NCBI GenBank assembly: GCA_030706735.1
Contig: JAUZNZ010000009.1
Coordinates: 89,725-153,724, forward strand
Length of the DNA: 64,000 nucleotides
Source of the DNA: Bacteroidota bacterium
GTDB lineage: Bacteria; Bacteroidota; Bacteroidia; Chitinophagales; Chitinophagaceae
Direction: 5' to 3'
The translations under genes were made by a program, and so were the position numbers. The notes below the pieces were generated by a model. It was not told the DNA's origin, did not search any database, and saw nothing but the letters and a program-made list of their open reading frames with translations. Numbering within the stretch: position 1 is the stretch's first letter; every line of letters starts with the position of its first letter. Of this stretch, positions 25,178-35,157 are shown one piece after another.

Positions 25178-27256
25178 TCATTCCGTTACCGGAGGCATCA
25201 CCACCGGAGCCGGAGGTATCCCCTTTGTGCCGGTGGGCGGCACGCTCTCGGTATGGTCGGTAACGTCCAGCGCTCTTTTTTCCTCATAAGGACGCTTGCC
25301 GATCAGGGCCTCCACGTCACTTTGGAACAACACTTCCTTGTTGAGAAGGGCTTCCGCCAGGAGTTTCACTTCCCGGGTCTTGGCGGTCAGCAGTTCCTTG
25401 GTCGCCTCATAGGCCTTGTCGATGAGCTTGCGCACCTCTTCGTCGATGATCTTGGACGTCTCTTCAGAATAGGGCTTAGTGAAGGTATTCTCTGCCTGGG
25501 GATCGTAGAAGCTGACATTGCCGACCTTATCGTTCATGCCGTAGACCGTCACCATGGAATAGGCGATACGGGTGATCTGCTGCAGATCATTCTGGGCGCC
25601 GGTCGAGATCTTGCCGAAATTCAACTCTTCGCTGGCGCGGCCGCCCAGGGTCATGCAAATCTGGTCGAAAAGCTGGTCGGTATTGTAGAGATATTGCTCC
25701 TTCGGCGTGTATTGCGCGTACCCCAGTGCAGCGACTCCTCGCGGAACAATGGTGACCTTTAGCAGCGGGTAGGCATGTTCCAGGTACCATCCGCAGATGG
25801 CGTGTCCGGACTCATGATAGGCAATGATCTTCTTTTCATCCGGAGAGATGATCTTATTCTTTTTTTCCAGCCCCCCGATCACGCGGTCCACCGCATCCTG
25901 GAAGTCTTCCATTTCGACGTTGTCCTTACCCTTGCGGGCGGCAATGAGGGCCGCCTCATTGCATACATTGGCAATATCGGCGCCGGCAAAACCGGGCGTC
26001 TGCTCGGCCAGTTTATGAATATCCAGCTTGCTGGAGATCTTGATCGGCTTAAGGTGCACTTTGAAGATCGCTTCCCGGCCTTTCAGGTCGGGCTTATCGA
26101 TCGATATCTGCCGGTCGAAGCGGCCTGGCCGCAACAAGGCCGTGTCCAGCACGTCCGGGCGGTTAGTGGCTGCCAGAACGATGATCCCGCTGTCTCCGCC
26201 GAACCCGTCCATCTCCACCAGCAACTGATTCAATGTGCTCTCGCGCTCATCATTGCTCATGATGGCGTTCTTGCCCCTGGCGCGCCCGATGGCGTCGATC
26301 TCATCGATAAAGATCACGCAGGGCGCTTTTTCCCGGGCCTGTTTGAACAGGTCGCGCACGCGGCTTGCGCCTACGCCCACGAACAATTCAACGAAGTCGG
26401 AGCCGCTCATCGAGAAGAAAGGAACCTGTGCCTCGCCGGCCATGGCCTTGGCAAGCAGGGTCTTGCCCGTTCCCGGAGGGCCTACCAGCAGGGCGCCTTT
26501 GGGGATCTTGCCTCCCAGGGCCGTATATTTCTTTGGATTCTTCAGAAAGTCCACGATCTCCATCACTTCGACCTTGGCCTCGTCGAGGCCGGCCACGTCA
26601 TTGAAGGTGATCGTCACCTTGGTCCCTTTGTCGAACAGCGTGGCTTTTGATTTGCCGATGTTGAAGATGCCTCCGGGGCCACCGCTGCCGGCCTGGCCGC
26701 CCATCTTGCGCATGAGCATCACCCAGATCAGCACGATGATCAGCAAAGGCAGCAGGATATTCAGGAGAGGCCCGAACCATTCGCCTTCGCTCTTGGAGTT
26801 GATGGCCACCTCCAGTTGCGGGTTCTTGACGAAATAATCCCGCAGCACTTTTTCGTATTCCTTGACATCGGTGACCTTGAACTCGAATTGCGGGCCATCC
26901 TTGTTGACTCCGCCCGACCAGCCGTTGCTCTTGAGCTCGGTGGAATAGAAAGGTTTCTGAAGGCTGTCTTTTTTTATGTAGACCCTGACCACCTGTTTAT
27001 TGGAGACGAGATCGATCTTGTCGACGTCCCCTTTGGCCAGCATTTCCTTGCGGAATTTGTATTCGTCAGTCTGATGAGCGTCCGGAGAAAGTCCTCCGAA
27101 TAAGTTAAAGCCGATCAATACGGCGGCAATAATGCCCCAGATCCAATATATGCTGAACTTCGGCCCTTTCCTGTTACCACTGCCATCATCGTCCCCCCTG
27201 GGCCTGAATCGTGTAAAGTTGGTTTTATCGTTCGGTTTCAAATCTTCCTGTGGCAT
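25178..27256 (-). CDS. ftsH: ATP-dependent zinc metalloprotease FtsH
   Basis: 692 residues from the ATG at 27256. An upstream in-frame ATG would add 23 residues (MVFSNLFSQW...) not seen in the family. The chosen start gives the usual short polar N-terminus before TM1 (about 36-53). A periplasmic domain follows, then TM2 (about 163-183). The AAA domain has Walker A GPPGTGKT at 259-266, Walker B VIFIDEID and the SRH region [15 protein letters not shown]. The zinc motif HESGH is at 481-485. It degrades misfolded membrane proteins and regulators such as LpxC; the nearby lpxH makes a lipid A link plausible. rsfS lies 115 nt upstream on the same strand. Confidence 0.97.
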   Translation of the reverse strand: MPQEDLKPNDKTNFTRFRPRGDDDGSGNRKGPKFSIYWIWGIIAAVLIGFNLFGGLSPDAHQTDEYKFRKEMLAKGDVDKIDLVSNKQVVRVYIKKDSLQKPFYSTELKSNGWSGGVNKDGPQFEFKVTDVKEYEKVLRDYFVKNPQLEVAINSKSEGEWFGPLLNILLPLLIIVLIWVMLMRKMGGQAGSGGPGGIFNIGKSKATLFDKGTKVTITFNDVAGLDEAKVEVMEIVDFLKNPKKYTALGGKIPKGALLVGPPGTGKTLLAKAMAGEAQVPFFSMSGSDFVELFVGVGASRVRDLFKQAREKAPCVIFIDEIDAIGRARGKNAIMSNDERESTLNQLLVEMDGFGGDSGIIVLAATNRPDVLDTALLRPGRFDRQISIDKPDLKGREAIFKVHLKPIKISSKLDIHKLAEQTPGFAGADIANVCNEAALIAARKGKDNVEMEDFQDAVDRVIGGLEKKNKIISPDEKKIIAYHESGHAICGWYLEHAYPLLKVTIVPRGVAALGYAQYTPKEQYLYNTDQLFDQICMTLGGRASEELNFGKISTGAQNDLQQITRIAYSMVTVYGMNDKVGNVSFYDPQAENTFTKPYSEETSKIIDEEVRKLIDKAYEATKELLTAKTREVKLLAEALLNKEVLFQSDVEALIGKRPYEEKRALDVTDHTESVPPTGTKGIPPAPVVMPPVTE

Positions 27257-27371
27257 GTTGAATTTATCCCTGTATTTGCTTATTAATAATAAAACCCATT
27301 GACTGAAAAGGTTCGAAAAAACCATTCAAACGAGTAAATATACTGTTAAATTGCCGGGCAGGAGGCAATTT

Positions 27372-27776
27372 CTAGGCCAGATGCTCTTCCTGGGGGGCAT
27401 CGCTCCACATCTCTTCCAGCTTGTAAAAGCGGCGATTTTCGGGCAGCATGACGTGCACCACCACGTTCACATAATCGATCAATACCCATTGCAGGGACTG
27501 TTTGCCTTCATGTTTATACGGAAGCTCTCCGCAAGCGTTCTCTAATTCCACCGTCACGTTCTCGGCAATGGCCTTCACCTGGGTAGTGCTGGTGGCCTCG
27601 CAAATGATAAAGAAGTCGGCTACGGCTTCGGGGATCTTTCGGAGGTCGATCGATACGATATGTTCACCTTTTTTTTGCTGGATCGCGTGTACAATAGCTT
27701 TGAAAATCTTTGAATTCCTCGTTAATCTGGCTACCGTTTTTCGTTTCCGGGTAGCTAACATAGAAAGCTGTTCCAA
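27372..27776 (-). CDS. rsfS: Ribosome silencing factor RsfS
   Basis: 134 residues with the conserved Iojap/RsfS core: KIFKAIVHAIQQKKGEHIVSIDLRKIPEAVADFFIICEATSTTQVKAIAE and WVLIDYVNVVVHVML. The C-terminal YKLEEMWSDAP matches the family's closing YxLExLWxDA motif. It binds uL14 and blocks subunit joining when growth slows. A start at Met6 is possible. It is divergent from birA and leads into ftsH, a pairing common in Bacteroidetes. Confidence 0.95.
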   Translation of the reverse strand: MEQLSMLATRKRKTVARLTRNSKIFKAIVHAIQQKKGEHIVSIDLRKIPEAVADFFIICEATSTTQVKAIAENVTVELENACGELPYKHEGKQSLQWVLIDYVNVVVHVMLPENRRFYKLEEMWSDAPQEEHLA

Positions 27777-27836
27777 TAATCAAGACGTTTTGTGATTAAT
27801 TATATTTTATTCGGAGGCAAATCGCAACTTTTCTGA

Positions 27837-28694
27837 GTGGCAGGGCCTAATTTCGTACATCTCAAAAATAGTGATCTTTTGCCTATCGGTCATGCTTTTA
27901 TTGAATTAGGGTCGGTCGATAGCACCAACAACTATGCCATGGCCAGGGTTCATGCCGGTTCGGCTTCTCATGGCACTATTTTCTTCGCCCATGAGCAGTG
28001 GGCCGGGAAGGGACAGCGGGGCAAGACATGGGCCAGCCGGCCGGGAGAGAATATCGTCATGAGTGTTGTGCTCGAGCCTGCTTTCCTGCCTGTTGCGCGA
28101 CAATTCGAACTCAGTGCCGCCATCGGCCTGGCCTGCCATGATCTGCTGAGCCGCCTGGTGCCCGGCAATGAACTGGCAATCAAGTGGCCCAATGATCTTT
28201 ACTGGCGTGACAGAAAGGCAGGGGGAATACTCATCGAGAATGTTTTCCGGGGCGATCATTGGCTGTTTGCCATCGCCGGGATCGGGATCAATGTCAATCA
28301 GACCCTGTTCCCGGAAACGCTGCGAAATCCCGTCAGTCTGAAACAGATCACGGGCCGGACCTTCGATGTCGTCAAGATCGCCGGAGAACTTGGCGGAGAC
28401 CTGGAGCGACGATACGAGCAATTGCGCGCCAGCATTCAGGGAGAGGGGAGCGACGGGGGCGTTGGAGGCGACGGGGGGCCGACGATCATGGAAGATTATA
28501 ATTCCCGCTTATACAAACGAGGCCGTACCGTAACGCTGAAACAAGCGGATCGACTCTTCGAAACGACGATCGGGCATGTTACCGAAAAAGGAGAGCTGGT
28601 CACGCAGGACAGGCTCCCGCAAGACAGCCCCGATAGGATATTCCGATTCGGCGAAGTGGAGTGGTTCACGGATGGATCTCCTTCCATGCCTTGA
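27837..28694 (+). CDS. birA: Biotin-[acetyl-CoA-carboxylase] ligase
   Basis: 285 residues from a GTG at 27837. The next in-frame Met would cut off the conserved ELGSVDSTNNYA motif, so the GTG is preferred. It lacks an N-terminal HTH repressor domain, so it is a plain ligase. The biotinyl-AMP loop GKGQRGKTW lies at 57-65, with IKWPNDLYWRDRKAGGILIEN following. A Gly-rich insert (GEGSDGGVGGDGGP, nt 28440-28481) precedes the C-terminal domain. It attaches biotin to carboxylase carrier proteins. Its 3' end overlaps bcp tail to tail by 29 bp. Confidence 0.93.
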   Translation: MAGPNFVHLKNSDLLPIGHAFIELGSVDSTNNYAMARVHAGSASHGTIFFAHEQWAGKGQRGKTWASRPGENIVMSVVLEPAFLPVARQFELSAAIGLACHDLLSRLVPGNELAIKWPNDLYWRDRKAGGILIENVFRGDHWLFAIAGIGINVNQTLFPETLRNPVSLKQITGRTFDVVKIAGELGGDLERRYEQLRASIQGEGSDGGVGGDGGPTIMEDYNSRLYKRGRTVTLKQADRLFETTIGHVTEKGELVTQDRLPQDSPDRIFRFGEVEWFTDGSPSMP

Positions 28695-29139
28695 CGATCT
28701 CCGCGGCATGGGCCTTGTTCTTCGGCCTTTCGAATATCTTGCGGATAATGCCTTTCCCGTCGATCAGGAAGGTCGTTCGGTGAAGGCCCATATAATGACG
28801 ACCATAGAGCTGTTTTTCACCCCAGACGCCGTATTTGTCGATGATCTTGTGCGCCGGATCGGAAAGCAGGGTAAAGGGAAGATCATATTTGGCCTCGAAT
28901 TTCTTATGCTTTTTTTCTTCGTCGGGGCTCACGCCGAGAACGCTGAGCCCTTCCCGTTTCAGGAGCGCATAATTGTCGCGCAGATTGCAGGCCTGTATCG
29001 TGCAGGTGGGCGTGTCGTCTTCGGGATAGAAGTAGAGTATGAGGGGACGTCCTTTGTAATCGGCCAGCGAGACCAGTTGTCCGTTTTGGTCTTTCGCTGT
29101 AAATGCCGGGGCTTTGTCGCCCTCTTTGATGTTGGTCAT
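28666..29139 (-). CDS. bcp: Thioredoxin-dependent thiol peroxidase (BCP/PrxQ)
   Basis: 157 residues from the ATG at 29139; the longer frame adds 9 residues before the normal MTNIKEGDKAPAF start. The peroxidatic motif is PEDDTPTCTIQACNLRD, whose two Cys five residues apart are typical of PrxQ. GVSPDEEKKHKKFEAKYDLPFTLLSD follows. It reduces hydroperoxides in the cytoplasm. Confidence 0.95.
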   Translation of the reverse strand: MTNIKEGDKAPAFTAKDQNGQLVSLADYKGRPLILYFYPEDDTPTCTIQACNLRDNYALLKREGLSVLGVSPDEEKKHKKFEAKYDLPFTLLSDPAHKIIDKYGVWGEKQLYGRHYMGLHRTTFLIDGKGIIRKIFERPKNKAHAAEIVKAWKEIHP

Positions 29140-29193
29140 CTGTTGTTCTTTTGATCGCTGGCCCAATCTTTCAGAACCTTGCAGAGGTCCCGG

Positions 29194-31035
29194 TCAACGG
29201 GTAAAATGATAGATGCTTGTCGTGCTGTTGCCCGCCGCGTCCTGTACGGTCACCTTCAGCACATGCCTGCCGCGGGGGCAATGCTCGTCGAACGTATAAA
29301 TAAAGGCCCGCCCTTTGTCGTTGGTAAAGCAAAGCCATTGTCCTTCGCCTCCGGCAGAGGGGTCCAGTTCCGCCCGGAAGGCGTGGACCCCTCCCAGGTT
29401 ATCCTTCACTTTGAACGCGATCCCGCCGGCTTTACTGAGCACGGCGCCATCCCTGAAACCGAGCGGCTCGATCACCGGGGGGACGCGATCTTCCATCAGC
29501 CGGAAGTCGCCGAATTCGCGAAAGCGGGCGGAAGCCCATCGGCCCTGCCATTCCGGTCGCTGCAGGTCTCGTTCGCCGCGCGAGGTGCGAACCATGACAA
29601 CCCGGTCCCTGGAGGAATCCGGCAGGTCATTGCCCGCACGAATGCGAACCAGCATGGGATCCTGCAAGGGGATCGACGGATCGCCGATCGTATAGCGCGG
29701 AGAAGTATAGACCGCAGGGGTCGCGGTCATTGTGGATCGATTTTCGGAAGACGCGCTTTCACCGGGGTCAGATCGTACCAAACGGATCCAGGCCAGGTCA
29801 TAGACACCCTTTTCCGGGATATAAAATGCACAATCGCCGGTCTCCAGGCCATCGAGCATGTTTGGGTAGACGGTCTTGCCTGACAAGCCTGTCGTATCCG
29901 GCAGCATGATGGCTGAGTCCTTTCCCCCGGACGGCCGCGCATATTGTACCCGGAAAGCCAGTACCGATCCATTGGCGTTCGCGTCTTTCACCTCGATCCG
30001 GATGAGATGGACGGCGCCGTCATGCAGATCGATCACTCCGTCCCCATTCCCGACGAGGTCCGGGAGAAACGGCAGGTAGATCGACGGAGCGCCATATCCC
30101 GGGAGCCTGGATAAATGCTCCAGCCAGGGGCCTCCTTTTTCGCGGGTGGCGTAGTCGATATGCGCATTGATATTGCGGGTGTACTCGTAGCTGATGCGAT
30201 CCATCCGGAAGCCGGCGAGGGGTTGACCGTCCTCGTGGATCGTTGCCTGAAAGATGCCATTGGGGTTTGCGGAGCCGGACTGACTGTCGAAGGTGGAGAT
30301 GGCGAAGCTGATCCGGGGAACGTCCACGCTGATCAGCGGTTGTCCCAGGGAAAAGGTGGCGGTGTTCCCGGATGAGGGCGGCGAAGGCGATCTGTGAACC
30401 GGAAAGATGCGGGGGGCTTGTTCATAAAGACTACGGTCGCGATCGTATAAGGCGAGGCGCTGTATGACGGGTGGCACGTTATCGGGTACCGGAAGTCCGA
30501 ATAAGAGTGGGTTGAGATTGATATCGCCCGCGGTCTGGCGGATCTCGAAATGAAGATGTGGTCCCTGCGAACCCCCCGTGCTGCCGCTGTAGGCAATCAG
30601 GTCGCCTTTCCGGACAGGGAACATGCCCGGAGGAATATCCAGAGAGACCTGCCAGGATCTCATCTTGTATTGCTGCTGTTTGACGTATGCGGCGAGTGCC
30701 GGAAAGAAACGGTTGAGATGGGCATATAATGTCGTATACCCGTTGGGGTGGTTGATATAGATCGCCTGACCGAATCCCTCCGGCTCGATCTTTATGTGGG
30801 CGATGTAGCCGTCGGCCGCCGCATGGACCGGCAGGTTGACCTTCTTCTGCGTCCGGATGTCCAATCCCATGTGGTAATGGTTGGGTCGCAATTCCCCAAA
30901 ATTAGCGGCCAGGCTAATGGGAATGTCCAGGGGATCCCGGAAATAGCCTTGCGGGTAGTGATCGGGCGGCGGCCCCTGCGAAAAAACAGGCAGACTGAAA
31001 AGGATACAGGCCAATGCCGGGAGATGCTTCATCAT
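29194..31035 (-). CDS. Large secreted M23 peptidase with C-terminal beta domains
   Basis: 613 residues from the ATG at 31035, which gives a clean signal peptide (ILFSLPVFSQ, about 1-20). A longer upstream frame runs through the small-protein gene and is rejected. The M23 domain (about 45-170) has H55-x3-D59 (HMGLD) and H160/H162 (HLHFE), with LYAHL and YSGSTGGSQGP. About 430 further residues look like beta-sandwich or Ig-like modules with no known motif, ending KVTVQDAAGNSTTSIYHF. It probably cleaves or binds peptidoglycan in the periplasm. Confidence 0.88.
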   Translation of the reverse strand: MMKHLPALACILFSLPVFSQGPPPDHYPQGYFRDPLDIPISLAANFGELRPNHYHMGLDIRTQKKVNLPVHAAADGYIAHIKIEPEGFGQAIYINHPNGYTTLYAHLNRFFPALAAYVKQQQYKMRSWQVSLDIPPGMFPVRKGDLIAYSGSTGGSQGPHLHFEIRQTAGDINLNPLLFGLPVPDNVPPVIQRLALYDRDRSLYEQAPRIFPVHRSPSPPSSGNTATFSLGQPLISVDVPRISFAISTFDSQSGSANPNGIFQATIHEDGQPLAGFRMDRISYEYTRNINAHIDYATREKGGPWLEHLSRLPGYGAPSIYLPFLPDLVGNGDGVIDLHDGAVHLIRIEVKDANANGSVLAFRVQYARPSGGKDSAIMLPDTTGLSGKTVYPNMLDGLETGDCAFYIPEKGVYDLAWIRLVRSDPGESASSENRSTMTATPAVYTSPRYTIGDPSIPLQDPMLVRIRAGNDLPDSSRDRVVMVRTSRGERDLQRPEWQGRWASARFREFGDFRLMEDRVPPVIEPLGFRDGAVLSKAGGIAFKVKDNLGGVHAFRAELDPSAGGEGQWLCFTNDKGRAFIYTFDEHCPRGRHVLKVTVQDAAGNSTTSIYHFTR

Positions 31036-31061
31036 GCGCGTTGTGGAACGGTTAGAAAAGG

Positions 31062-31069
31062 CAAATTTA
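31062..31069 (-). promoter_or_regulatory. Candidate promoter for the large M23 gene
   Basis: On the minus strand TAAATTTG matches TAnnTTTG, 26 nt before the start codon. A TTTG lies 23 nt further upstream (31093-31096), at the long end of usual -33 spacing. Confidence 0.42.
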
Positions 31070-31282
31070 ATCCGGAATCGGGAAGGAATTTCCAAAAAAT
31101 AAAGGCCGGAGCCGACCGATGGGAAAATCGGGCAATCGCGATCCCCCGCAAATGCAGTGGAAAGGCATCCGAAAAAAAATACTACGAAAAGGGCAACGAT
31201 TTTGAAAAGTTTGGTACAGCTTTTGGCTAGTGATTGTTGTCTTAGTATCGGGTGGGGACAAGCCACCCCAAAAGAAGCAGTC

Positions 31283-31498
31283 ATGAACGGCATTAAAAAC
31301 AAAATGGTAGTTTTCCTGGCAGTGACCATCGGAGGCATGGTCGGGCTGCTGAAGGGAGAGGAAGCCCGGCAAAAGTGGGTCTTCAGGATCAGGAGCAAGT
31401 ATGATAACCGGCGGCAGATGGCGGAACGGAAGTCCATTGCCAGGAAGGGAGGCGTATTGCTGGATGATATTGAGATGGCCGCTTATCATAAGAGTTAA
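31283..31498 (+). CDS. Small protein with one N-terminal hydrophobic segment, unknown
   Basis: 71 residues from the ATG at 31283. Residues about 8-24 (MVVFLAVTIGGMVGLL) could span the membrane or anchor the protein. The rest is strongly basic (RIRSKYDNRRQMAERKSIARK) and ends LLDDIEMAAYHKS. A longer frame from 31157 is open but adds unlikely sequence. A hairpin (GGGTGG/CCACCC, 31250-31268) lies just upstream and a strong terminator follows, which supports a real short transcription unit. I do not recognise a family; YtxH-like small membrane proteins are a loose comparison. Confidence 0.6.
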   Translation: MNGIKNKMVVFLAVTIGGMVGLLKGEEARQKWVFRIRSKYDNRRQMAERKSIARKGGVLLDDIEMAAYHKS

Positions 31499-31533
31499 CC
31501 ATTCGTAATACTACACTTATTTTATAGGGCAAG

Positions 31534-31567
31534 CCCTGTTCATCATTTTGGTGGACGGGGTTTTTTT
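31534..31567 (+). terminator. Intrinsic terminator after the small protein gene
   Basis: An 11-bp stem with three G-U pairs (31534-31544 with 31550-31560, loop ATTTT) is followed by seven T. It ends transcription before carB. Confidence 0.85.
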
Positions 31568-31661
31568 ATTTTTGGCCGCGGCGGGATCTGGCCGGGGGAT
31601 CGCGCCTGGCGGCGGTTGGGGGCAGATCGAAATTTAATCGGGAAAATTTCCCCCACTGCCT

Positions 31662-31669
31662 TACCTTTG
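31662..31669 (+). promoter_or_regulatory. Candidate -7 box for carB
   Basis: TACCTTTG matches TAnnTTTG 24 nt before the carB ATG. A second match, TATTTTTG at 31678-31685, would leave almost no leader. No clear -33 TTG is present at normal spacing. Confidence 0.42.
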
Positions 31670-31692
31670 CGCAATTTTATTTTTGTTCCAAC

Positions 31693-34518
31693 ATGCCCAA
31701 AGATCCCTCCATTCGTTCCGTCCTCATTATCGGCTCGGGTCCCATCATTATCGGTCAGGCTTGCGAATTTGATTATTCCGGCACGCAGGCCGCAAGGAGC
31801 TTGCGGGAGGAGGGGGTCGAAGTGATCCTGATCAACAGCAACCCCGCCACGATCATGACCGACCCGATGATGGCCGATAAGGTCTACCTGCTGCCGTTGA
31901 CGGTGGAGAGCATCGAACAGATCCTCGAGGAGAACAAGATAGACGCCGTACTGCCCACGATGGGGGGTCAGACGGCCCTGAACCTGGCCAAGGAGGCCGA
32001 AGATCTGGGCATCTGGGAGAAATACAAGGTCAGGCTGATCGGGGTGGACATCAAGGCGATCGACAAAGCGGAGGACCGGGAGAAATTCCGGCAATGGATG
32101 ATCGCGCTGGGCGTGCCCGTCGCAACGGCCAAGACGGCCAACTCCTGGCTGGAAGGAAAGGAATTCGCCCAGGATATCGGTTTTCCGCTGGTCATCCGAC
32201 CCTCATTTACCCTGGGCGGAACCGGAGGTGGATTCGTACATGACAAGGATGAGTTGGATGAGGCCCTGAACAGGGGGCTGCAGGCCTCGCCGATCCATGA
32301 GGTGCTGGTGGAAAAGGCGGTCCTTGGCTGGAAGGAGTTCGAACTCGAATTGCTCCGGGACGCCAACAACAATGTCGTGATCATTTGTACGGTAGAGAAC
32401 TTCGATCCCATGGGCGTGCATACAGGCGATTCCATAACCGTGGCGCCCGCGATGACCCTCAGCGATACCGCATTTCAGCTTATGCGCAATACGGCTATCC
32501 GGATGATGCGGGACCTCGGAAATTTCGCCGGGGGCTGCAATGTCCAGTTCGCCCTCAATCCCGATACGGAAGAGATCATTGCCATCGAGATCAATCCCCG
32601 CGTGAGCCGTTCCTCGGCGCTCGCGTCCAAGGCCACCGGCTACCCGATCGCGAAGATCGCAGCCAAGCTGGCCATCGGTTATACCCTGGATGAGCTGAAG
32701 AACCAGATCACCGGCACGACCTCCGCCTATTTCGAGCCGGTACAGGACTATGTCATCGTAAAAGTGCCGCGCTGGAACTTCGATAAATTCAAGGGAGCGA
32801 ACGATACGCTGGGACTGCAGATGAAAAGCGTGGGAGAGGTCATGGCCATCGGGCGCAGTTTCACCGAGGCCGTGCAAAAAGCCTGTCAGAGCCTGGAGAA
32901 TAATGCCGTGGGACTCGGCTATTACGGAAAGAGCCTGATGCGTGCCGAAGAACTGCTGGAATATATCAAGACGCCGAAATGGGATCGCATTTTCCGGATC
33001 AAGGATGCCCTGATGGCCGGTATTTCCGTCGGCACCATTTCCAAGGCCACCAACGGGATCGACCGCTGGTTCCTGTACGAGATCCAGAAGATCTGCAACA
33101 TGGAAAAAGAGCTGGCGAAGTACCGGATGGACACGCTGCCCACGGGTCTGCTGCGGGAGGCGAAACGCCTGGGGTTCAGCGATGAACAAATGTGCCGGAT
33201 CATGAATGACGGGAACGAGGATGCGCTATACGAAAAAAGAAAGGCCGCCGGCATCACCAGGATCTTTAAGATGGTGGACACCTGTTCCGCCGAATTCAAG
33301 GCCCGGACGCCCTATTTCTATTCTACCTTCGAAGACGGCCATGCCAACGAAAGCAAGGTCAGCGATAAGAAGAAGATCATCGTCCTGGGATCGGGCCCCA
33401 ACCGCATCGGGCAGGGCATCGAATTCGATTACTGCTGCGTCCATGGGCTGTTGGCCATAAAGGAGTCGGGATACGAGGCCATCATGGTCAACTGCAATCC
33501 CGAGACCGTGTCCACCGATTTCGATATCGCCGACAAATTGTATTTCGAGCCCGTCTATTGGGAACACCTTCGCGAGATCATCGAGCATGAAAAGCCGGAA
33601 GGCGTGATCGTACAGCTTGGCGGCCAGACCGCGCTGAAGCTGGCGGAGAGGTTGCAGGAGAAGGGCATCCCGATCATCGGCACGTCCTTCGACAGCATGG
33701 ATATCGCCGAAGACCGGGGACGGTTCAGCGATATGCTCAAAGAGCTCGGCATCCCCTACCCCGACTATGGTACGGCCGTCGACGTCGACGAAGCCATTCA
33801 GGTCGCCAACCGGGTAGGCTATCCGGTATTGGTCAGGCCAAGCTATGTATTGGGCGGACAGCGGATGCGGATCGTCCTCAATGACGATGAGGTGGAAAAG
33901 GCGGTCGTCAGCCTGCTGAAGCATATCCCGGGCAACAAGATCCTGGTGGATCATTTCCTCGATCGTTGCCAGGAGGCCGAAGTCGACGCCATTTTCGACG
34001 GAGAAGATTTCCACGTGATGGGCGTGATGGAACATATCGAACCGGCCGGCATTCACAGCGGCGACAGCAATGCCGTATTGCCGGCCTTCAACCTGACCCC
34101 GATGGTGGTGACCACGATGGAACTGTATGGCGAGAAGATCGCCAGGGCCTTGCGCATCAAGGGCCTCATCAATATCCAATTCGCGATCAAGGACGATAAA
34201 GTGCATGTCATCGAAGCCAATCCCCGCGCCTCGCGGACGACGCCGTTCATCGCCAAGGCTTACCAGATCCCTTATCTGAATATCGCTACGAAGATCATGA
34301 TGGGCACGCATAAACTGGCGGACTTCAAGTTCGAGAAAAAATTGAAGGGGTTCGCCATCAAGGAGCCCGTTTTCAGCTTTAATAAATTCCCCGGCGTCAG
34401 CAAGGAACTTGGACCGGAAATGAAATCGACCGGCGAGGCGATCCGGTTCATCAAGGACCTTCGCGACCCCTACTTCCGGCAATTGTATAAGGACAGGAGC
34501 ATGTACCTTAGCAAATAA
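31693..34518 (+). CDS. carB: Carbamoyl-phosphate synthase large subunit, without C-terminal MGS domain
   Basis: 941 residues, against about 1070 for the common form. Both ATP-grasp halves are present. The first begins [24 protein letters not shown] and contains [12 protein letters not shown]. The second begins [23 protein letters not shown] and contains [11 protein letters not shown]. The protein stops after the second ATP-grasp domain ([35 protein letters not shown]), where the methylglyoxal-synthase-like allosteric domain normally begins. That domain binds UMP and ornithine in E. coli. Shorter CarB is known in some Bacteroidetes. The stop codon is clean and the next gene starts 16 nt later, so a frameshift is unlikely. 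CarA is not in the window. Confidence 0.95.
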   Translation: MPKDPSIRSVLIIGSGPIIIGQACEFDYSGTQAARSLREEGVEVILINSNPATIMTDPMMADKVYLLPLTVESIEQILEENKIDAVLPTMGGQTALNLAKEAEDLGIWEKYKVRLIGVDIKAIDKAEDREKFRQWMIALGVPVATAKTANSWLEGKEFAQDIGFPLVIRPSFTLGGTGGGFVHDKDELDEALNRGLQASPIHEVLVEKAVLGWKEFELELLRDANNNVVIICTVENFDPMGVHTGDSITVAPAMTLSDTAFQLMRNTAIRMMRDLGNFAGGCNVQFALNPDTEEIIAIEINPRVSRSSALASKATGYPIAKIAAKLAIGYTLDELKNQITGTTSAYFEPVQDYVIVKVPRWNFDKFKGANDTLGLQMKSVGEVMAIGRSFTEAVQKACQSLENNAVGLGYYGKSLMRAEELLEYIKTPKWDRIFRIKDALMAGISVGTISKATNGIDRWFLYEIQKICNMEKELAKYRMDTLPTGLLREAKRLGFSDEQMCRIMNDGNEDALYEKRKAAGITRIFKMVDTCSAEFKARTPYFYSTFEDGHANESKVSDKKKIIVLGSGPNRIGQGIEFDYCCVHGLLAIKESGYEAIMVNCNPETVSTDFDIADKLYFEPVYWEHLREIIEHEKPEGVIVQLGGQTALKLAERLQEKGIPIIGTSFDSMDIAEDRGRFSDMLKELGIPYPDYGTAVDVDEAIQVANRVGYPVLVRPSYVLGGQRMRIVLNDDEVEKAVVSLLKHIPGNKILVDHFLDRCQEAEVDAIFDGEDFHVMGVMEHIEPAGIHSGDSNAVLPAFNLTPMVVTTMELYGEKIARALRIKGLINIQFAIKDDKVHVIEANPRASRTTPFIAKAYQIPYLNIATKIMMGTHKLADFKFEKKLKGFAIKEPVFSFNKFPGVSKELGPEMKSTGEAIRFIKDLRDPYFRQLYKDRSMYLSK

Positions 34519-34534
34519 ATCAAAAGCCGTCTAT

Positions 34535-35104
34535 ATGGAAGAAATAGAAGTTCCCACGGATCATCTCCACGAGGCTATCGAGGAAAAAGCCGAAGAGGTC
34601 AGGGAGCGATGGACCCTGTATGTGGCACTTTCCACCGCCTTTATGGCTGTACTGGCCGCCGTAGCGGGATTGCTCGCGGGACATCATGCCAATGAAGCCC
34701 TGATCGAGCGAGTCAAGGCTTCCGACGAGTGGAATTACTACCAGTCGAAGAATATCAAAGAGGAGGTGGCGGTCAATTCCGATAAGCTGCTGCATGCGCT
34801 GGCGGCCACGCGTCCGGCGGCATCCGCCGGCTCAGCTGCCGCCCTCCCCGAGGACAATGCCAGGGAGCTCGCGAAGTTTGAAAAAGATAAGGAGGAAGGA
34901 AAGAAGAAGGCCGAGGAGGCGGAGAAGAGCTCCGAATGGCACCTGGGCAAACACGTTCCCCTGGCTTCCGCTGTTACTGCCTTTCAGATCGCCATCGCCA
35001 TTTCCGCCATCGCCATTCTAACCAGGCGTAAGCCCCTATGGTACGGCGGACTCCTGCTGACCTGCGTCGGGATCTTTTTTTTGGTGCAGGGGTTGCTGCC
35101 CTAA
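34535..35104 (+). CDS. DUF4337-family membrane protein
   Basis: 189 residues. Acidic N-terminus, a first membrane helix (about 28-48, LYVALSTAFMAVLAAVAGLLAG), then the DUF4337-like stretch HHANEALIERVKASDEWNYYQSKNIKEEV. A charged Ala/Pro/Lys-rich coiled segment follows (about 90-135), then two C-terminal helices (about 142-160 and 166-188). The biochemical role of the family is unknown. It lies 16 nt after carB and is probably read with it. Confidence 0.82.
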   Translation: MEEIEVPTDHLHEAIEEKAEEVRERWTLYVALSTAFMAVLAAVAGLLAGHHANEALIERVKASDEWNYYQSKNIKEEVAVNSDKLLHALAATRPAASAGSAAALPEDNARELAKFEKDKEEGKKKAEEAEKSSEWHLGKHVPLASAVTAFQIAIAISAIAILTRRKPLWYGGLLLTCVGIFFLVQGLLP

Positions 35105-35157
35105 GCTGGAAATGAGCCGGGCCGGCGGCCCGCATGGGGTCGGATCGCCGCGACGGC

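Noticed and set aside
31250..31268. Hairpin GGGTGG/CCACCC before the small protein as a riboswitch
   Set aside because: A simple 6-bp stem with no conserved riboswitch core around it.
33226..34482. 418-codon open frame antisense to carB
   Set aside because: It lies fully opposite the well-conserved carB; long antisense frames are expected in GC-rich coding DNA, and its translation has no recognisable domain.
34519..34600. Possible frameshift hiding the rest of CarB
   Set aside because: The next gene starts 16 nt later and encodes an unrelated DUF4337 membrane protein; no MGS-like sequence is seen in any frame.
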